From positions 1 through 64,000 of the forward strand of contig NZ_JALOAN010000009.1 in the NCBI RefSeq assembly GCF_023228785.1: 64,000 nt of DNA, written 5' to 3'. Position numbers and translations under genes: made by a program. Below are positions 16,935-24,916 of this stretch, piece after piece. The stretch is from Sulfurimonas sp. (GTDB lineage Bacteria > Campylobacterota > Campylobacteria > Campylobacterales > Sulfurimonadaceae). Numbering within the stretch: the stretch's first letter is position 1; each line of letters opens with the position of its first letter. Under the pieces are notes generated by a model that was not told the origin of the DNA, did no database searches, and saw only the letters and a list, made by a program, of their open reading frames with translations.

Positions 16935-17358
16935 AATCTTTATGATATTTTGCCGCTTGACTTACCAACTTTTCATCAGTTACAACACTTGGAGCTAGCT
17001 TTTTATATGCACTTAGCATTATCTCACATATAGTTCTTATCTTTGCTCTATCTGCATTAGAGATGACTTCATGCGTTGCAATCTTATTTATATCTTGCAT
17101 ATAAGCCCTTGCATCTTCATTGTAAGAAACATACTTAAGGGAGGTGATAGACTGAGCCATAACAGTTGATGCCATGCGATTATATATATCCATACTAAAG
17201 GCTTCTTTTGCAAAAACAAGAGCTTCTTTATACTCACCTATTTCGTAGTAGTATTTTGCTTTTAAGGATTTTTCATAGGATGGGTTTATAAGGAAGTAAA
17301 GCGCCATAAGAAAAATTAGCAAAAAAGCTACACTTGGTATTAATACTCTAGATCTCAT
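16903..17358 (-). CDS. Membrane-anchored TPR-like protein
   Basis: A 151-residue protein with an N-terminal membrane helix (VLIPSVAFLLIFLMALYFLI) and a helical domain whose AKYYYEIGEYKEALVFAKEAF matches a tetratricopeptide repeat. The likely role is protein-protein interaction at the inner membrane. I use the ATG at 17358 because an in-frame TTG at 17367 lies too close to the AGGGG ribosome site. It overlaps the acyltransferase gene by 11 bp and the recombinase gene by 32 bp, so it is part of the same operon. No specific function recognised. Confidence 0.6.
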   Translation of the reverse strand: MRSRVLIPSVAFLLIFLMALYFLINPSYEKSLKAKYYYEIGEYKEALVFAKEAFSMDIYNRMASTVMAQSITSLKYVSYNEDARAYMQDINKIATHEVISNADRAKIRTICEIMLSAYKKLAPSVVTDEKLVSQAAKYHKDFEKLLEKVSK

Positions 17359-17980
17359 GAATTTCAAGCCCCTGTTTTATTAAAGTTCTCGCTTCTTGCA
17401 TCTTCATATCACTTATATCAATCAAATCACTAATATAGTAGTTTATTGTACCAAATGGTTTTGGTATTACAAATTTATCCCAGGAAGAGAATTGCCAATA
17501 TGAACTAGGCTTTATTTCAACAAGAACTATTTTAACATTCGCTTTTTGAGCCATAACAATTATACCATCTGCAACTTCATGTCTAGGACCTTTTGGACCA
17601 TCGGGCGTTATACCTAAATCATAACCATCTTTTAGCTCTTTTATGGATTGTATCAAAGCTCTTGCTCCACCTCTAGTCGATGAACCGCGAATCGTACCAA
17701 ACTTAAAAAGCTCTAATGTTTTTGCAATTAGGTTACCATCAAAGTGTTCTGAAATTACTAATTTTACATGTGGAATTTTTCTATATCGGGTATAAGCATA
17801 TGGGATCATAAGAAGCTCCCCATGCCAACAAGCCATGATAATAGGCTCATCGCCAATACTCTGCGGAGCATGAAACTTTATTTTATTTGTAGCATATAAA
17901 AGTCTAATCAAAAGCGAACCAAAAAAAGGCACGATAATTAGAGCAAGGGCACGACTTATTTTTTTAAGCAACAACTTCAC
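17348..17980 (-). CDS. Lysophospholipid acyltransferase family protein (DUF374)
   Basis: A 210-residue membrane-associated protein. It contains IIMACWHGELLMIPYAY (variant of the HxxxxD acyltransferase block), RGSSTRGGARAL and LGITPDGPKGPRHEVADGII, which are the DUF374 signatures. The family is related to LPLAT/KdsA-type lipid A acyltransferases, but its substrate is not settled. Translation probably starts at a GTG (17980) within the last codons of miaB, so the two are coupled. The order HP0268-like, miaB, DUF374 resembles the corresponding Helicobacter cluster. Confidence 0.8.
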   Translation of the reverse strand: MKLLLKKISRALALIIVPFFGSLLIRLLYATNKIKFHAPQSIGDEPIIMACWHGELLMIPYAYTRYRKIPHVKLVISEHFDGNLIAKTLELFKFGTIRGSSTRGGARALIQSIKELKDGYDLGITPDGPKGPRHEVADGIIVMAQKANVKIVLVEIKPSSYWQFSSWDKFVIPKPFGTINYYISDLIDISDMKMQEARTLIKQGLEIHEI

Positions 17981-19259
17981 CTGTTAAAATTGTTCTTCCA
18001 ATGGAAGTTATCTTAACATCTCTAAATTGACCTAGAAGTTCATCAGAACCTTTTACTTTTATAACGATATTATCATCGCTTCTACCACTTACATAGTAGT
18101 CTTGTATAAGATCTTCAAAGTATACTTTGTATGTTTTGCCAAGAGATGTAGCGTTTATCTCATCCAAAATTTCTGTATGAAGATTTTGAAGTGTTGTAAG
18201 TCTAAGGGAAGCTACTTCTTCATCGACTGTGTTTGTAAAGTGCTCAGCTTCTGTCTCTGGTCGAGCAGAATATTTAAAAGAAAAAATTTGGTTAAATCTA
18301 ACTTGACGCATAACATCTAAAGAGTCAAGAAAATCTTCATCACTCTCACCTGGAAAAGCGACGATAATATCAGTAGAGATACTGACTTCTGGACACTCTT
18401 TGCGGAGTTTTTCAACGCGATTTAAAAACCACTCTTTTGTGTAGCCTCGCTTCATCTCTTTTAAAACTTTACTAGATCCACTTTGAAGTGGCATATGCAT
18501 TGACTTACATATCTTAGGATTTTTTGCAAACTCTTCTATAAACTCATCGTCCATATGAAAGGGGTGTGGAGAGGTAAAGCGAATGCGCTCTAGCCCTTCT
18601 ATCTTAGAGAGTCGTCTTAGAAGTTCTGAGAAGTTTACTTTTTCATGTTCTCCTGAAAATCTACGACCATAATTATTTACATTTTGTCCTAAAAGAAAGA
18701 TCTCTTTAGCTCCTGCATCTACCGCTTTTTTAGCTTCATTTATGATAAGAGTATCAGGGATAGAGATCTCATCACCACGAGTCTTTGGAACTATGCAGTA
18801 GGTACAAGATTTATCACAACCTATGGAGATATTTATAAAGGCTTTATATGAGGAGGTTCTAAAGTCATTGAAAGCAAATTCGCTCTCATCGTAGTTTATA
18901 TCTATCTCAACTGCTCTATCTTTATGTAAAACTTCACTAATTTTAGAGACATTTCTAGCACCTAAAACAAAGTTAACATATGGTGCTCTTTTTATGATCT
19001 CTTCGCCAAGATGTGACGCTGTACAACCGCAAACACCAATCTTTGCATCTGGTTTTTTCTTTTTATTAAAAACGCCAAGTTCTGAGAAAAGCTTTGATAC
19101 TGGCTTTTCTCTAACTGAACAAGTATTTATGAGTATTAGATCTGCCTCTCTGAAGTCATTTGTAGTCTCATAGCCCTCTTTCTCTGTAAGCTCGGCTATC
19201 ATATGCTCGCTATCTCGTGAGTTCATAGCACAACCTAAGGTCTCGATAAATAATTTCAT
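17964..19259 (-). CDS. miaB: tRNA-2-methylthio-N6-dimethylallyladenosine synthase MiaB
   Basis: Radical-SAM methylthiotransferase acting on position 37 of tRNAs that read UNN codons. It has the MiaB start MKLFIETLGCAMNSRDSEHM, the three UPF0004 cysteines (TLGCAMN, NTCSVREKP, GVCGCTASH), the SAM-cluster motif CDKSCTYCIVPKTRG and a C-terminal TRAM domain. The 431-residue length is normal. NTCSVREK and IVPKTRG separate it from RimO. Confidence 0.94.
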   Translation of the reverse strand: MKLFIETLGCAMNSRDSEHMIAELTEKEGYETTNDFREADLILINTCSVREKPVSKLFSELGVFNKKKKPDAKIGVCGCTASHLGEEIIKRAPYVNFVLGARNVSKISEVLHKDRAVEIDINYDESEFAFNDFRTSSYKAFINISIGCDKSCTYCIVPKTRGDEISIPDTLIINEAKKAVDAGAKEIFLLGQNVNNYGRRFSGEHEKVNFSELLRRLSKIEGLERIRFTSPHPFHMDDEFIEEFAKNPKICKSMHMPLQSGSSKVLKEMKRGYTKEWFLNRVEKLRKECPEVSISTDIIVAFPGESDEDFLDSLDVMRQVRFNQIFSFKYSARPETEAEHFTNTVDEEVASLRLTTLQNLHTEILDEINATSLGKTYKVYFEDLIQDYYVSGRSDDNIVIKVKGSDELLGQFRDVKITSIGRTILTGEVVA

Positions 19260-19338
19260 TATTTTATCTCAAACAGTTTTAACAAGTCCAAACTGTTTTC
19301 AGTCACTAAACCTTTGGTGAGAATATTCATTTTATACC

Positions 19339-19584
19339 CTAGCTAATTATATGTACTTGATACATATACTCATTGTCTGAAAGGCCGTATTTTACTTCAC
19401 TCATATAAAAACTCTTACCTTTTTGCTCAAAATGATCTTGAAGCTCTAATAGATCTTTGTGAGAATTGTCTTTGTCAAAATAAAAAATCATATTCCCCTC
19501 TTTCTCTACACTAGCTTCTAGTTTGTCTAAATCAACTTTTTTTGGTTTTGTATCTATATCTGTTCTTGCAAATTTCAAATCCAT
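19339..19584 (-). CDS. HP0268-like small protein
   Basis: An 81-residue protein whose second half (FYFDKDNSHKDLLELQDHF, GLSDNEYMYQVHI) matches the Helicobacter pylori HP0268 family as I remember it. HP0268 has been reported as a small nuclease-like protein. In H. pylori it also lies beside the miaB homologue, which supports the assignment. It sits 79 bp before miaB with no clear terminator between, and it is preceded by the structured leader described separately. Its cellular role in this organism is unknown. Confidence 0.7.
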   Translation of the reverse strand: MDLKFARTDIDTKPKKVDLDKLEASVEKEGNMIFYFDKDNSHKDLLELQDHFEQKGKSFYMSEVKYGLSDNEYMYQVHIIS

Positions 19585-19590
19585 CTCTTT

Positions 19591-19672
19591 ATTTCCTTTA
19601 ATTTATTTCATAAATTTAAGGGAACCTTTTCCCTATTCATTTATCACGCAAAACGAACAAGTCCGTTTCACT
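19591..19672 (-). promoter_or_regulatory. Structured leader of the HP0268-like gene
   Basis: Read on the minus strand: a stem AAACG/CGTTT closing the loop GACTTGTT, then a stem AGGGAA/TTCCCT, then an ATTTATGAAATAAAT segment and the AAAGGAAA ribosome site. The same order, with changed stems but the same loop, precedes rpmF at 55272-55354. It could be an RNA regulatory structure or a repeated DNA element. Confidence 0.5.
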
Positions 19673-19913
19673 ACGCTAATACCCCAAGGGTGCTCCGCCG
19701 TGCGCGCTTGGTTTCCCTCAGCGGGAAGCTCTCGGCACTAGTGCCTCTTTGAGAATGACTTGTCAAACTTTAAAGTCTTCCTCGTTCCATCTCTCTTTCA
19801 AGCGAGGTTTTAACCTCGCCAACTCTAAACACTCAACACCAATTTTACTACTATTAAAAAGTCTTGCATTATATACGAAAACTACTAAAAGTCATATTAA
19901 AGATAAATTTGGA
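19673..19913. other. Non-coding gap before nusA with a GC-rich block and a hairpin
   Basis: The region from about 19660 to 19760 is visibly more GC-rich than its surroundings (TGCTCCGCCGTGCGCGCTTGG) and encodes no recognisable protein or tRNA. It ends in a perfect hairpin GCGAGGTT-TT-AACCTCGC (19802-19819), preceded by CTCGTTCCATCTCTC, a fragment of the GTTCC repeat family. It looks like an eroded intergenic repeat. The hairpin could also end transcription, but no T-run follows it on either strand. Confidence 0.4.
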
Positions 19914-19919
19914 TATAAT
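19914..19919 (+). promoter_or_regulatory. -10 box of nusA
   Basis: A TATAAT sits about 98 bp before the nusA ATG. The untranslated leader between them ends with an AAGGAAA ribosome site 6 nt from the start. Confidence 0.4.
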
Positions 19920-20016
19920 TTCGCACTTCATAAGAAATCCCAACAAATATTATTATTACTGTTTTTTATGAGACTTAAAAAAAACCGTTGCTTATGCAAA
20001 AATCAAGGAAATTGTT

Positions 20017-21150
20017 ATGGAAAAAATCTTAGATATTGTTGATGCTATTGCACATGAAAAAGGTCTCCAACCTGACAAAGTCATAGAGGCTTTAAAAACT
20101 GCATTTGTACAAACTGCAAAAAGAGTTATAGATAGAAGATTTGCTTTTGAGGCTACTATTGATAAAGCAAAAAAAAGTGTTGATATTGTTCAGACTATTA
20201 CAGTTGTAGCCGATGATGATGAGAGACTTCTAGATGAAGAAGTTGCACCTGCATATATATCTCTAACTGATGCTAAAGAGTATGACGACCAAGTAGAACT
20301 TGATGACCAACTACAGATCCCACACGACCTAGAAGAGTATGGAAGAACTGCTGCATCTAACCTTCATCGTGAGATAGAGTACCATGTTCAAAGACTTGTA
20401 GAAGATGAGCTTTTTAACAAGTACAACTCTAAAATTGGAACACTTGTAAATGGTCGAGTTACAAGTGTAGATTCACAAAATGCTACATATATAGAAGTAG
20501 ATGAAGTTCGTGCAGTACTACCTATGAAGAGTCGTATAAAAGGTGAGATCTTTAAAAAAGGTGATCATCTAAAAGCTGTTGTTCGTCGTGTTATAATGGA
20601 TAAAGAAAATGGTATCCAAATAGAACTTTCACGTACATCTCCTAAGTTTTTAGAAGAGCTTTTAGCATTAGAAGTTCCTGAAATTGCAGATGGCGCAGTT
20701 ATCATTGAAAAAAGTGCAAGAATTCCTGGTGAGAGAGCTAAAATAGCACTAATAAGCACGCATCCACAAGTCGATGCAGTTGGCGCTACTGTTGGTGTAA
20801 AAGGTGTTAGGATTAACGCAGTTAGTCGTGAGCTAATTGGTGAAAACATCGACTGTGTTGAATATACAACTATCCCTGAGCTTTTTATCTCAAGAGTTAT
20901 GTCTCCTGCTATTATCTCTCATGTAGAAATCATAAGAGATGAAGATGGAGAGCCTGAAAAAGCTATAGTCACACTACCAGCTGATCAAAAGTCAAAAGCA
21001 ATAGGAAAGAGTGGTATAAATATCCGCCTTGCATCTATGTTAACTGGCTTAAATATAGAACTTGTAGAGAATGATGAAGTAACAGATGAGCAAGGCGAGA
21101 CACAAGAGTCAAAAGATGGTGTTGATGCACTAGAGGCTTTATTTAATTAG
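20017..21150 (+). CDS. nusA: Transcription termination/antitermination protein NusA
   Basis: Binds RNA polymerase and controls pausing, termination and antitermination. The 377-residue protein has the N-terminal polymerase-binding domain (residues 1-130), an S1 domain (GTLVNGRVTSVDSQNATYIEVD) and two KH domains, including ISTHPQVDAVGATVGVKG, the NusA-specific VDPVGACVG-type segment, and VTLPADQKSKAIGKSGINIRLAS. The C-terminal acidic repeats of E. coli NusA are absent, as is normal outside Gammaproteobacteria. It stands alone; rbfA and infB are not adjacent. Confidence 0.94.
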   Translation: MEKILDIVDAIAHEKGLQPDKVIEALKTAFVQTAKRVIDRRFAFEATIDKAKKSVDIVQTITVVADDDERLLDEEVAPAYISLTDAKEYDDQVELDDQLQIPHDLEEYGRTAASNLHREIEYHVQRLVEDELFNKYNSKIGTLVNGRVTSVDSQNATYIEVDEVRAVLPMKSRIKGEIFKKGDHLKAVVRRVIMDKENGIQIELSRTSPKFLEELLALEVPEIADGAVIIEKSARIPGERAKIALISTHPQVDAVGATVGVKGVRINAVSRELIGENIDCVEYTTIPELFISRVMSPAIISHVEIIRDEDGEPEKAIVTLPADQKSKAIGKSGINIRLASMLTGLNIELVENDEVTDEQGETQESKDGVDALEALFN

Positions 21151-21228
21151 TCTGTAGTTTTTACAACACTACTCCGTAATTACGGACTATTATAGCGCGT
21201 CGTCGAAGAATATATAGTCCGTCATGTT

Positions 21229-21460
21229 GAACGCTAACAACTCGTCATCCAGAACGCTAACAACCCGTCATCCTGAACGCTAACAACCCGTCATCCTGAA
21301 CTTGATTCAGGATCTCTTGAGGGTTTAAAAACACAAAAAGCTTTAAAGTCCTGATGAGATTGCGGGTCAAGCCCGCAATGACGGAGATACTGAACCTGCA
21401 ATGATGGAACTCTCAAGCCCGCAATGACGGAGATACTGAACCTGCAATGATGGAACTCTC
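21229..21460. repeat. Palindromic repeat with 23-bp tandem arrays on both arms
   Basis: The core CCTGAACTTGATTCAGG (21294-21310) is preceded by three 23-bp units (21229-21251, 21252-21274, 21275-21297), each ending in CGTCATCC. On the right a GGGTCAAGCCC palindrome is followed by four 23-bp units (21369-21391, 392-414, 415-437, 438-460) carrying GCAATGACGG or GCAATGATGG. It fills the 331-bp gap between nusA and the permease gene. Confidence 0.8.
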
Positions 21461-21481
21461 AAGCTCTCGATTAGGAAAAAC

Positions 21482-22432
21482 TTAATTTTTTCCTATGTAT
21501 GGATTTAATTTTAGTAATATTAGATCTGCTACCATATTCCCCAAAAGTGTCAAAAAGGCTGTTATTATCAGAGTTCCCATAATTATGGGATAGTCACGAC
21601 TAAGTGCACTCATAAAAAAGAGTTGCCCCATTCCATCGATTCCAAAGATAGATTCTAAAATAACACTTCCACCAATAAGCCCAGGAAGAGAAAGCCCTAG
21701 CAATGTAATAATTGGAGGTAAAAGGTTTGGAAGAATGTAGTAACGAAGTAGTTGTTTTTGTGAGAGACCTCTTGAGAGTGCAAAAAAGTAGTAATCACTT
21801 TTTAAGATCTCAAGCGTTAATGAGCGGACATAAATTATCATACTTCCAAGCCCTACAAATATCATAACTCCCACTGGCAAAACAAGATGCCAAGCCATAT
21901 CAAGATAGTAAGATAAACCCTCTTTTGGCTCAATAGAGTGAAGTCCCGCTATTGGAAAAAGGTTCAAATTTAATGACAAAAATATAATAAATAAAAGAGC
22001 CAAATAAAACGATGGCATAGAAAATGAGACTAATGAGATCTGACGAATAATGTAGTCTGCTTTTTTCTCATACTTCATTGCCGCTTTGATCCCAAGGTAC
22101 AAAGATATTACAAAAACTGCCACAAGTGCAATGGAGTTCATTATAAGCGTTATTGGAAGTCTTTTTAAGATCTCAGAGCTTACATCTTGCCCCGTTACAA
22201 AAGAGATGCCAAAATTTAGCGTGAGTATATTTTTTATCCAGTCAAAGTATTGAGCTGTGAGAGATTTGTCTAAACCATAAACTGCTTTTAGTTGTTGTAT
22301 TGCCTCTTCTGTCATGTTTGGGTTTAACTCTCCTGCTGCAAAAAAACTATTTGGAGCGGCATGTATTGCTAAAAATGAGATGATTGAGATAAGTAGTAAC
22401 ATAAAGATTATATAAAAGATTTTTTTTATCAT
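21482..22432 (-). CDS. ABC transporter permease, OppB/DppB family
   Basis: A 316-residue inner-membrane permease with about six helices. The N-terminal MIKKIFYIIFMLLLISIISF and AVYGLDKSLTAQYFDWIKNIL match the OppB/DppB/YejB group of peptide or nickel transporters. ALSRGLSQKQLLRYYILPNLLPP is the cytoplasmic EAA loop that contacts the ATPase. The usual partners (second permease, ATPases, binding protein) are not adjacent, so the substrate cannot be assigned. A TATAAT (about 22440-22445, minus strand) lies just upstream, suggesting its own promoter. Confidence 0.85.
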   Translation of the reverse strand: MIKKIFYIIFMLLLISIISFLAIHAAPNSFFAAGELNPNMTEEAIQQLKAVYGLDKSLTAQYFDWIKNILTLNFGISFVTGQDVSSEILKRLPITLIMNSIALVAVFVISLYLGIKAAMKYEKKADYIIRQISLVSFSMPSFYLALLFIIFLSLNLNLFPIAGLHSIEPKEGLSYYLDMAWHLVLPVGVMIFVGLGSMIIYVRSLTLEILKSDYYFFALSRGLSQKQLLRYYILPNLLPPIITLLGLSLPGLIGGSVILESIFGIDGMGQLFFMSALSRDYPIIMGTLIITAFLTLLGNMVADLILLKLNPYIGKN

Positions 22433-22447
22433 AAGAGGGATTATATC

Positions 22448-22490
22448 AAAATTTAACTCTTCTTAAAAGTAGAAAAAAGAGTTAAAATTT
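22448..22490. terminator. Hairpin after the porin gene
   Basis: An inverted repeat with arms near AAATTTAACTCTT and AAGAGTTAAAATTT is separated by about 15 nt. It begins directly after the TAA at 22493-22495 that ends the extended porin frame. It is likely a terminator for the porin gene, and it lies upstream of the permease promoter. Confidence 0.5.
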
Positions 22491-22492
22491 TC

Positions 22493-23158
22493 TTAAAAAC
22501 TAGCAGAAACCGTAGCTACAATATTATCTTCTGTTTTAGTAGTAGAAGCTTCAAAATCCATTGCAGTGTACGCAACACTAAAGTCATAATTAGATATAGT
22601 TTTAGTTACGCCAATAAGCTAATAAACTCCTATATATTCGTACTTTCCAAGAGTTGCATCTATACTAATATCCATAGGCAAAGGGAGACTAACATAGGCT
22701 TCGTACGCATTTTCTGGATCTCCATCATCGGTTTTTATACCTAGGCTATATTTTGCTCCAATTTCAACTACTTTAAAATCATAACTAAGCTCTAAATACG
22801 CTTCACTAAAGTTTAGCGCTTGTGAATCATTTGGATAAGCATAATAAATACATCCTATATCATATACAACTCCATAAACTTTATTTTTATAACCTGCATA
22901 AGCGTCAAGTTCCATAGAAGCATCACTTCCTTCATATCTAACATTAGAGCCCCATGTCCCAAGATAAAGACCTTTATAATCCAAGTCAAACCCACCATTA
23001 ATTGCTGGCGAATCTTCACTTTGACTCATACCTCTCCATACATAGTTACTTGTTAATGCCACATTTGCACTTACTCCAACTTCTGAAAGTATATTTTCTG
23101 CATATACACTTGTACTTACCAGTGTTGCTGTTATTAAACTTATTAGCACTTTTTTCAT
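22493..23158 (-). pseudogene. TorF/Gcw_chp-family porin with an in-frame amber codon
   Basis: A signal peptide (MKKVLISLITATLVSTSVYA) is followed by SANVALTSNYVWRGMSQSE and GLYLGTWGSNV, signatures of the Gcw_chp/TorF-type outer-membrane family, and alternating beta-strands. The frame meets TAG at 22619-22621 (codon 180) and then runs on for 41 sense codons to TAA at 22493. The downstream part (GVTKTISNYDFSVAYTAMDF, ending VATVSASF) is clearly the last two strands with the C-terminal Phe needed for outer-membrane assembly. A hairpin follows immediately. It may be a recent nonsense mutation, a sequencing error or readthrough. The gene lies after amtB-glnK, a neighbourhood common for this family. 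Confidence 0.75.
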
Positions 23159-23176
23159 TTGTTGTCCTTTTTTTAC

Positions 23177-23206
23177 AAATTAAGAGGATCTTTTTATCCT
23201 CTAATT
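23177..23206 (-). promoter_or_regulatory. Hairpin between glnK and the porin gene
   Basis: On the minus strand TTAGAGGAT-AAAAAG-ATCCTCTTAA forms a 9-10 bp stem between the glnK stop and the porin start. A terminator or processing site could lower porin expression relative to amtB-glnK. Confidence 0.45.
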
Positions 23207-23230
23207 TATTAATAACTTATATAAAAACTA

Positions 23231-23569
23231 TTAAACCGCTTCGCTTCCAGTTTCACCTGTTCTGATTCTTATAATCTTCTCAATATCAGAAATAAAGATT
23301 TTTCCATCTCCGATTTTTCCAGTTTTTGCAGACTCTATAACAACTTCAACAACTTTATCAACATCTTCATCATTTACAACAATATCAAGTTTGATTTTTG
23401 GCATAAAATCAACTCTATATTCAGCACCACGATAAAGTTCGCTATGTCCTTTTTGTCTTCCGTAACCTTTTACTTCAAACACCGTCATACCAGTAATCCC
23501 TATATTAGCTAAAGCAACTTTTACATCCTCAAGCTTAAAAGGCTTGATAATAACTTCCATCTTTTTCAT
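23231..23569 (-). CDS. glnK: Nitrogen regulatory protein P-II (GlnK type)
   Basis: Trimeric signal protein that binds ATP/ADP and 2-oxoglutarate and blocks AmtB when nitrogen is plentiful. The 112-residue sequence has the P-II start (MKKMEVIIKPFKLEDVK), the T-loop RGAEYRVDFMPK with the Tyr (about position 51) that is uridylylated in many bacteria, and the B-loop KTGKIGDGKIFI. Its position 32 bp after amtB supports the GlnK name. No glnD is in the window, so modification is unproven here. Confidence 0.93.
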   Translation of the reverse strand: MKKMEVIIKPFKLEDVKVALANIGITGMTVFEVKGYGRQKGHSELYRGAEYRVDFMPKIKLDIVVNDEDVDKVVEVVIESAKTGKIGDGKIFISDIEKIIRIRTGETGSEAV

Positions 23570-23601
23570 ACTTTACTCCTTGTATAAATTTGTGTAAATT
23601 C

Positions 23602-24813
23602 TTAGTGTCTTTTAAACTCTGGATAGGCTTCAAGTCCAAGTTCATGTATATCAAGACCCTCAACTTCTTCTTGCTCATTTACTCTTAGTCCTATCAGCAT
23701 ATCTAACACTTTCCACACAATAAATGATGTAGTGAAAACATATACACCAATGACTAAAACACCTATGAGTTGTGGCATAAATTTATCATTTCCAAAGATA
23801 CCAACAGCTAAAGTTCCCCAAATACCAGCTACCAAGTGAACTGAAAGTGCACCAACCGGGTCATCAAGCTTTAGTTTATCAAACAAAGGTACTGCAAATA
23901 TAACTAAAATTGCACCAACTACACCAACTATTGTCGCATATCCCATACCAGTATCAGGAGCTGCTGTTACAGAAACTAAACCAGCCAATGCACCGTTTAA
24001 AACCATTGTCAAATCAACTTTTTTGTATATAAGTTGAGTAAGTATTGTTGCTGTTATCGCACCTACAGCTGCAGCCATATTTGTAGAAGCCATTACCATA
24101 GCAATTGCGTCTATATCTTCTTTTGAACCCATCGCAAGTTGAGAAGCACCATTAAAACCAAACCATCCCATCCAAAGTATCAGCGTACCGATAGTCGCAA
24201 GTGGCATATTTGATCCAGGAATTGGTCTAACATTACCATCTTTATCGTACTTACCTTTTCTTGCTCCAAGAATTATTACACCAGCTAGTGCAGCCCATCC
24301 ACCTACTGAGTGAACTATCGTAGAACCAGCAAAGTCAGAAAAGCCGTCTAAAAGACCTCCTAAAGATGTACCACCCCATGTCCAATGACCTTGAATAGGA
24401 TATATCACAGATGATAAAACAGCTACAAATATCAAAAATGGCAATAGTTTCATTCTCTCAGCTATAGTTCCTGAGATTACAGATGAAGCAGTTGCAACAA
24501 ATACTACCTGAAAGAAAAAATCTGCCATTACAGAGTGGCCTAGTCCTTCACTTGTAAAACCGCTAAGTGCAAAGCCTCCACCTATAAATGAGTTTTCCTC
24601 ACCATACATTAAGTTGTAACCTATAAAATAAAACATAATACAGCTCAAAGCATATAAAGCTACATTTTTTGTCAAAACTGTAGCTGTATTTTTACTTCTT
24701 GTTAATCCAGCTTCAAGCATAGCAAAACCTGCTGCCATCCACATAACCAATACTCCACCAAACAACATTAAAAAGCCGTCTAGAATATATTTCACATCTG
24801 TAAAACTTTCCAT
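23602..24813 (-). CDS. amtB: Ammonium transporter AmtB
   Basis: An ammonia/ammonium channel of the Amt/Rh family, 403 residues with about eleven helices. Signatures include WMAAGFAMLEAGLTRSKN near the N-terminus, the phenylalanine-gate area FFFQVVFVATASSVISGTIAERM, and SVGGWAALAGVIILGARKGK with DFAGSTIVHSVGG, the Amt signature containing the first pore histidine. The second pore histidine is in LSVHLVAGIWGTL. The C-terminal tail with GLDIHELGLEAYPEF is the GlnK-interacting segment. A sigma70-like TATACT precedes the gene; no sigma54 (GG-N10-GC) promoter was seen. Confidence 0.95.
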   Translation of the reverse strand: MESFTDVKYILDGFLMLFGGVLVMWMAAGFAMLEAGLTRSKNTATVLTKNVALYALSCIMFYFIGYNLMYGEENSFIGGGFALSGFTSEGLGHSVMADFFFQVVFVATASSVISGTIAERMKLLPFLIFVAVLSSVIYPIQGHWTWGGTSLGGLLDGFSDFAGSTIVHSVGGWAALAGVIILGARKGKYDKDGNVRPIPGSNMPLATIGTLILWMGWFGFNGASQLAMGSKEDIDAIAMVMASTNMAAAVGAITATILTQLIYKKVDLTMVLNGALAGLVSVTAAPDTGMGYATIVGVVGAILVIFAVPLFDKLKLDDPVGALSVHLVAGIWGTLAVGIFGNDKFMPQLIGVLVIGVYVFTTSFIVWKVLDMLIGLRVNEQEEVEGLDIHELGLEAYPEFKRH

Positions 24814-24878
24814 TTAATCTCCTTTAATTGATACCTGAAAAAGTATATCAGCTAATTGAACATTTTTTATATCTATTT

Positions 24879-24897
24879 TTGTATAATTTTTATACAA
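24879..24897. promoter_or_regulatory. Perfect palindrome in the amtB / NtrC-like divergent promoter
   Basis: TTGTATAA-TTT-TTATACAA, an 8-3-8 perfect dyad, overlaps a plus-strand TATAAT and lies between the two divergent starts. It has the form of an operator for a dimeric regulator. The Fis-type helix-turn-helix protein encoded immediately downstream is the obvious candidate, by position only. Confidence 0.5.
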
Positions 24898-24916
24898 GGA
24901 TAGAGATTGAATAGTT

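Noticed and set aside
19670..19760. Possible tRNA in the GC-rich block
   Set aside because: No T-loop (GTTCGAATC-like) or D-loop consensus and no cloverleaf could be drawn.
19749..20042. Plus-strand open frame overlapping the nusA start
   Set aside because: It covers the hairpin, the nusA promoter and ribosome site and has no ribosome site of its own.
24814..24916. Sigma54 promoter for amtB
   Set aside because: No GG-N10-GC pair at suitable spacing on the minus strand; a TATACT -10 box is present instead.
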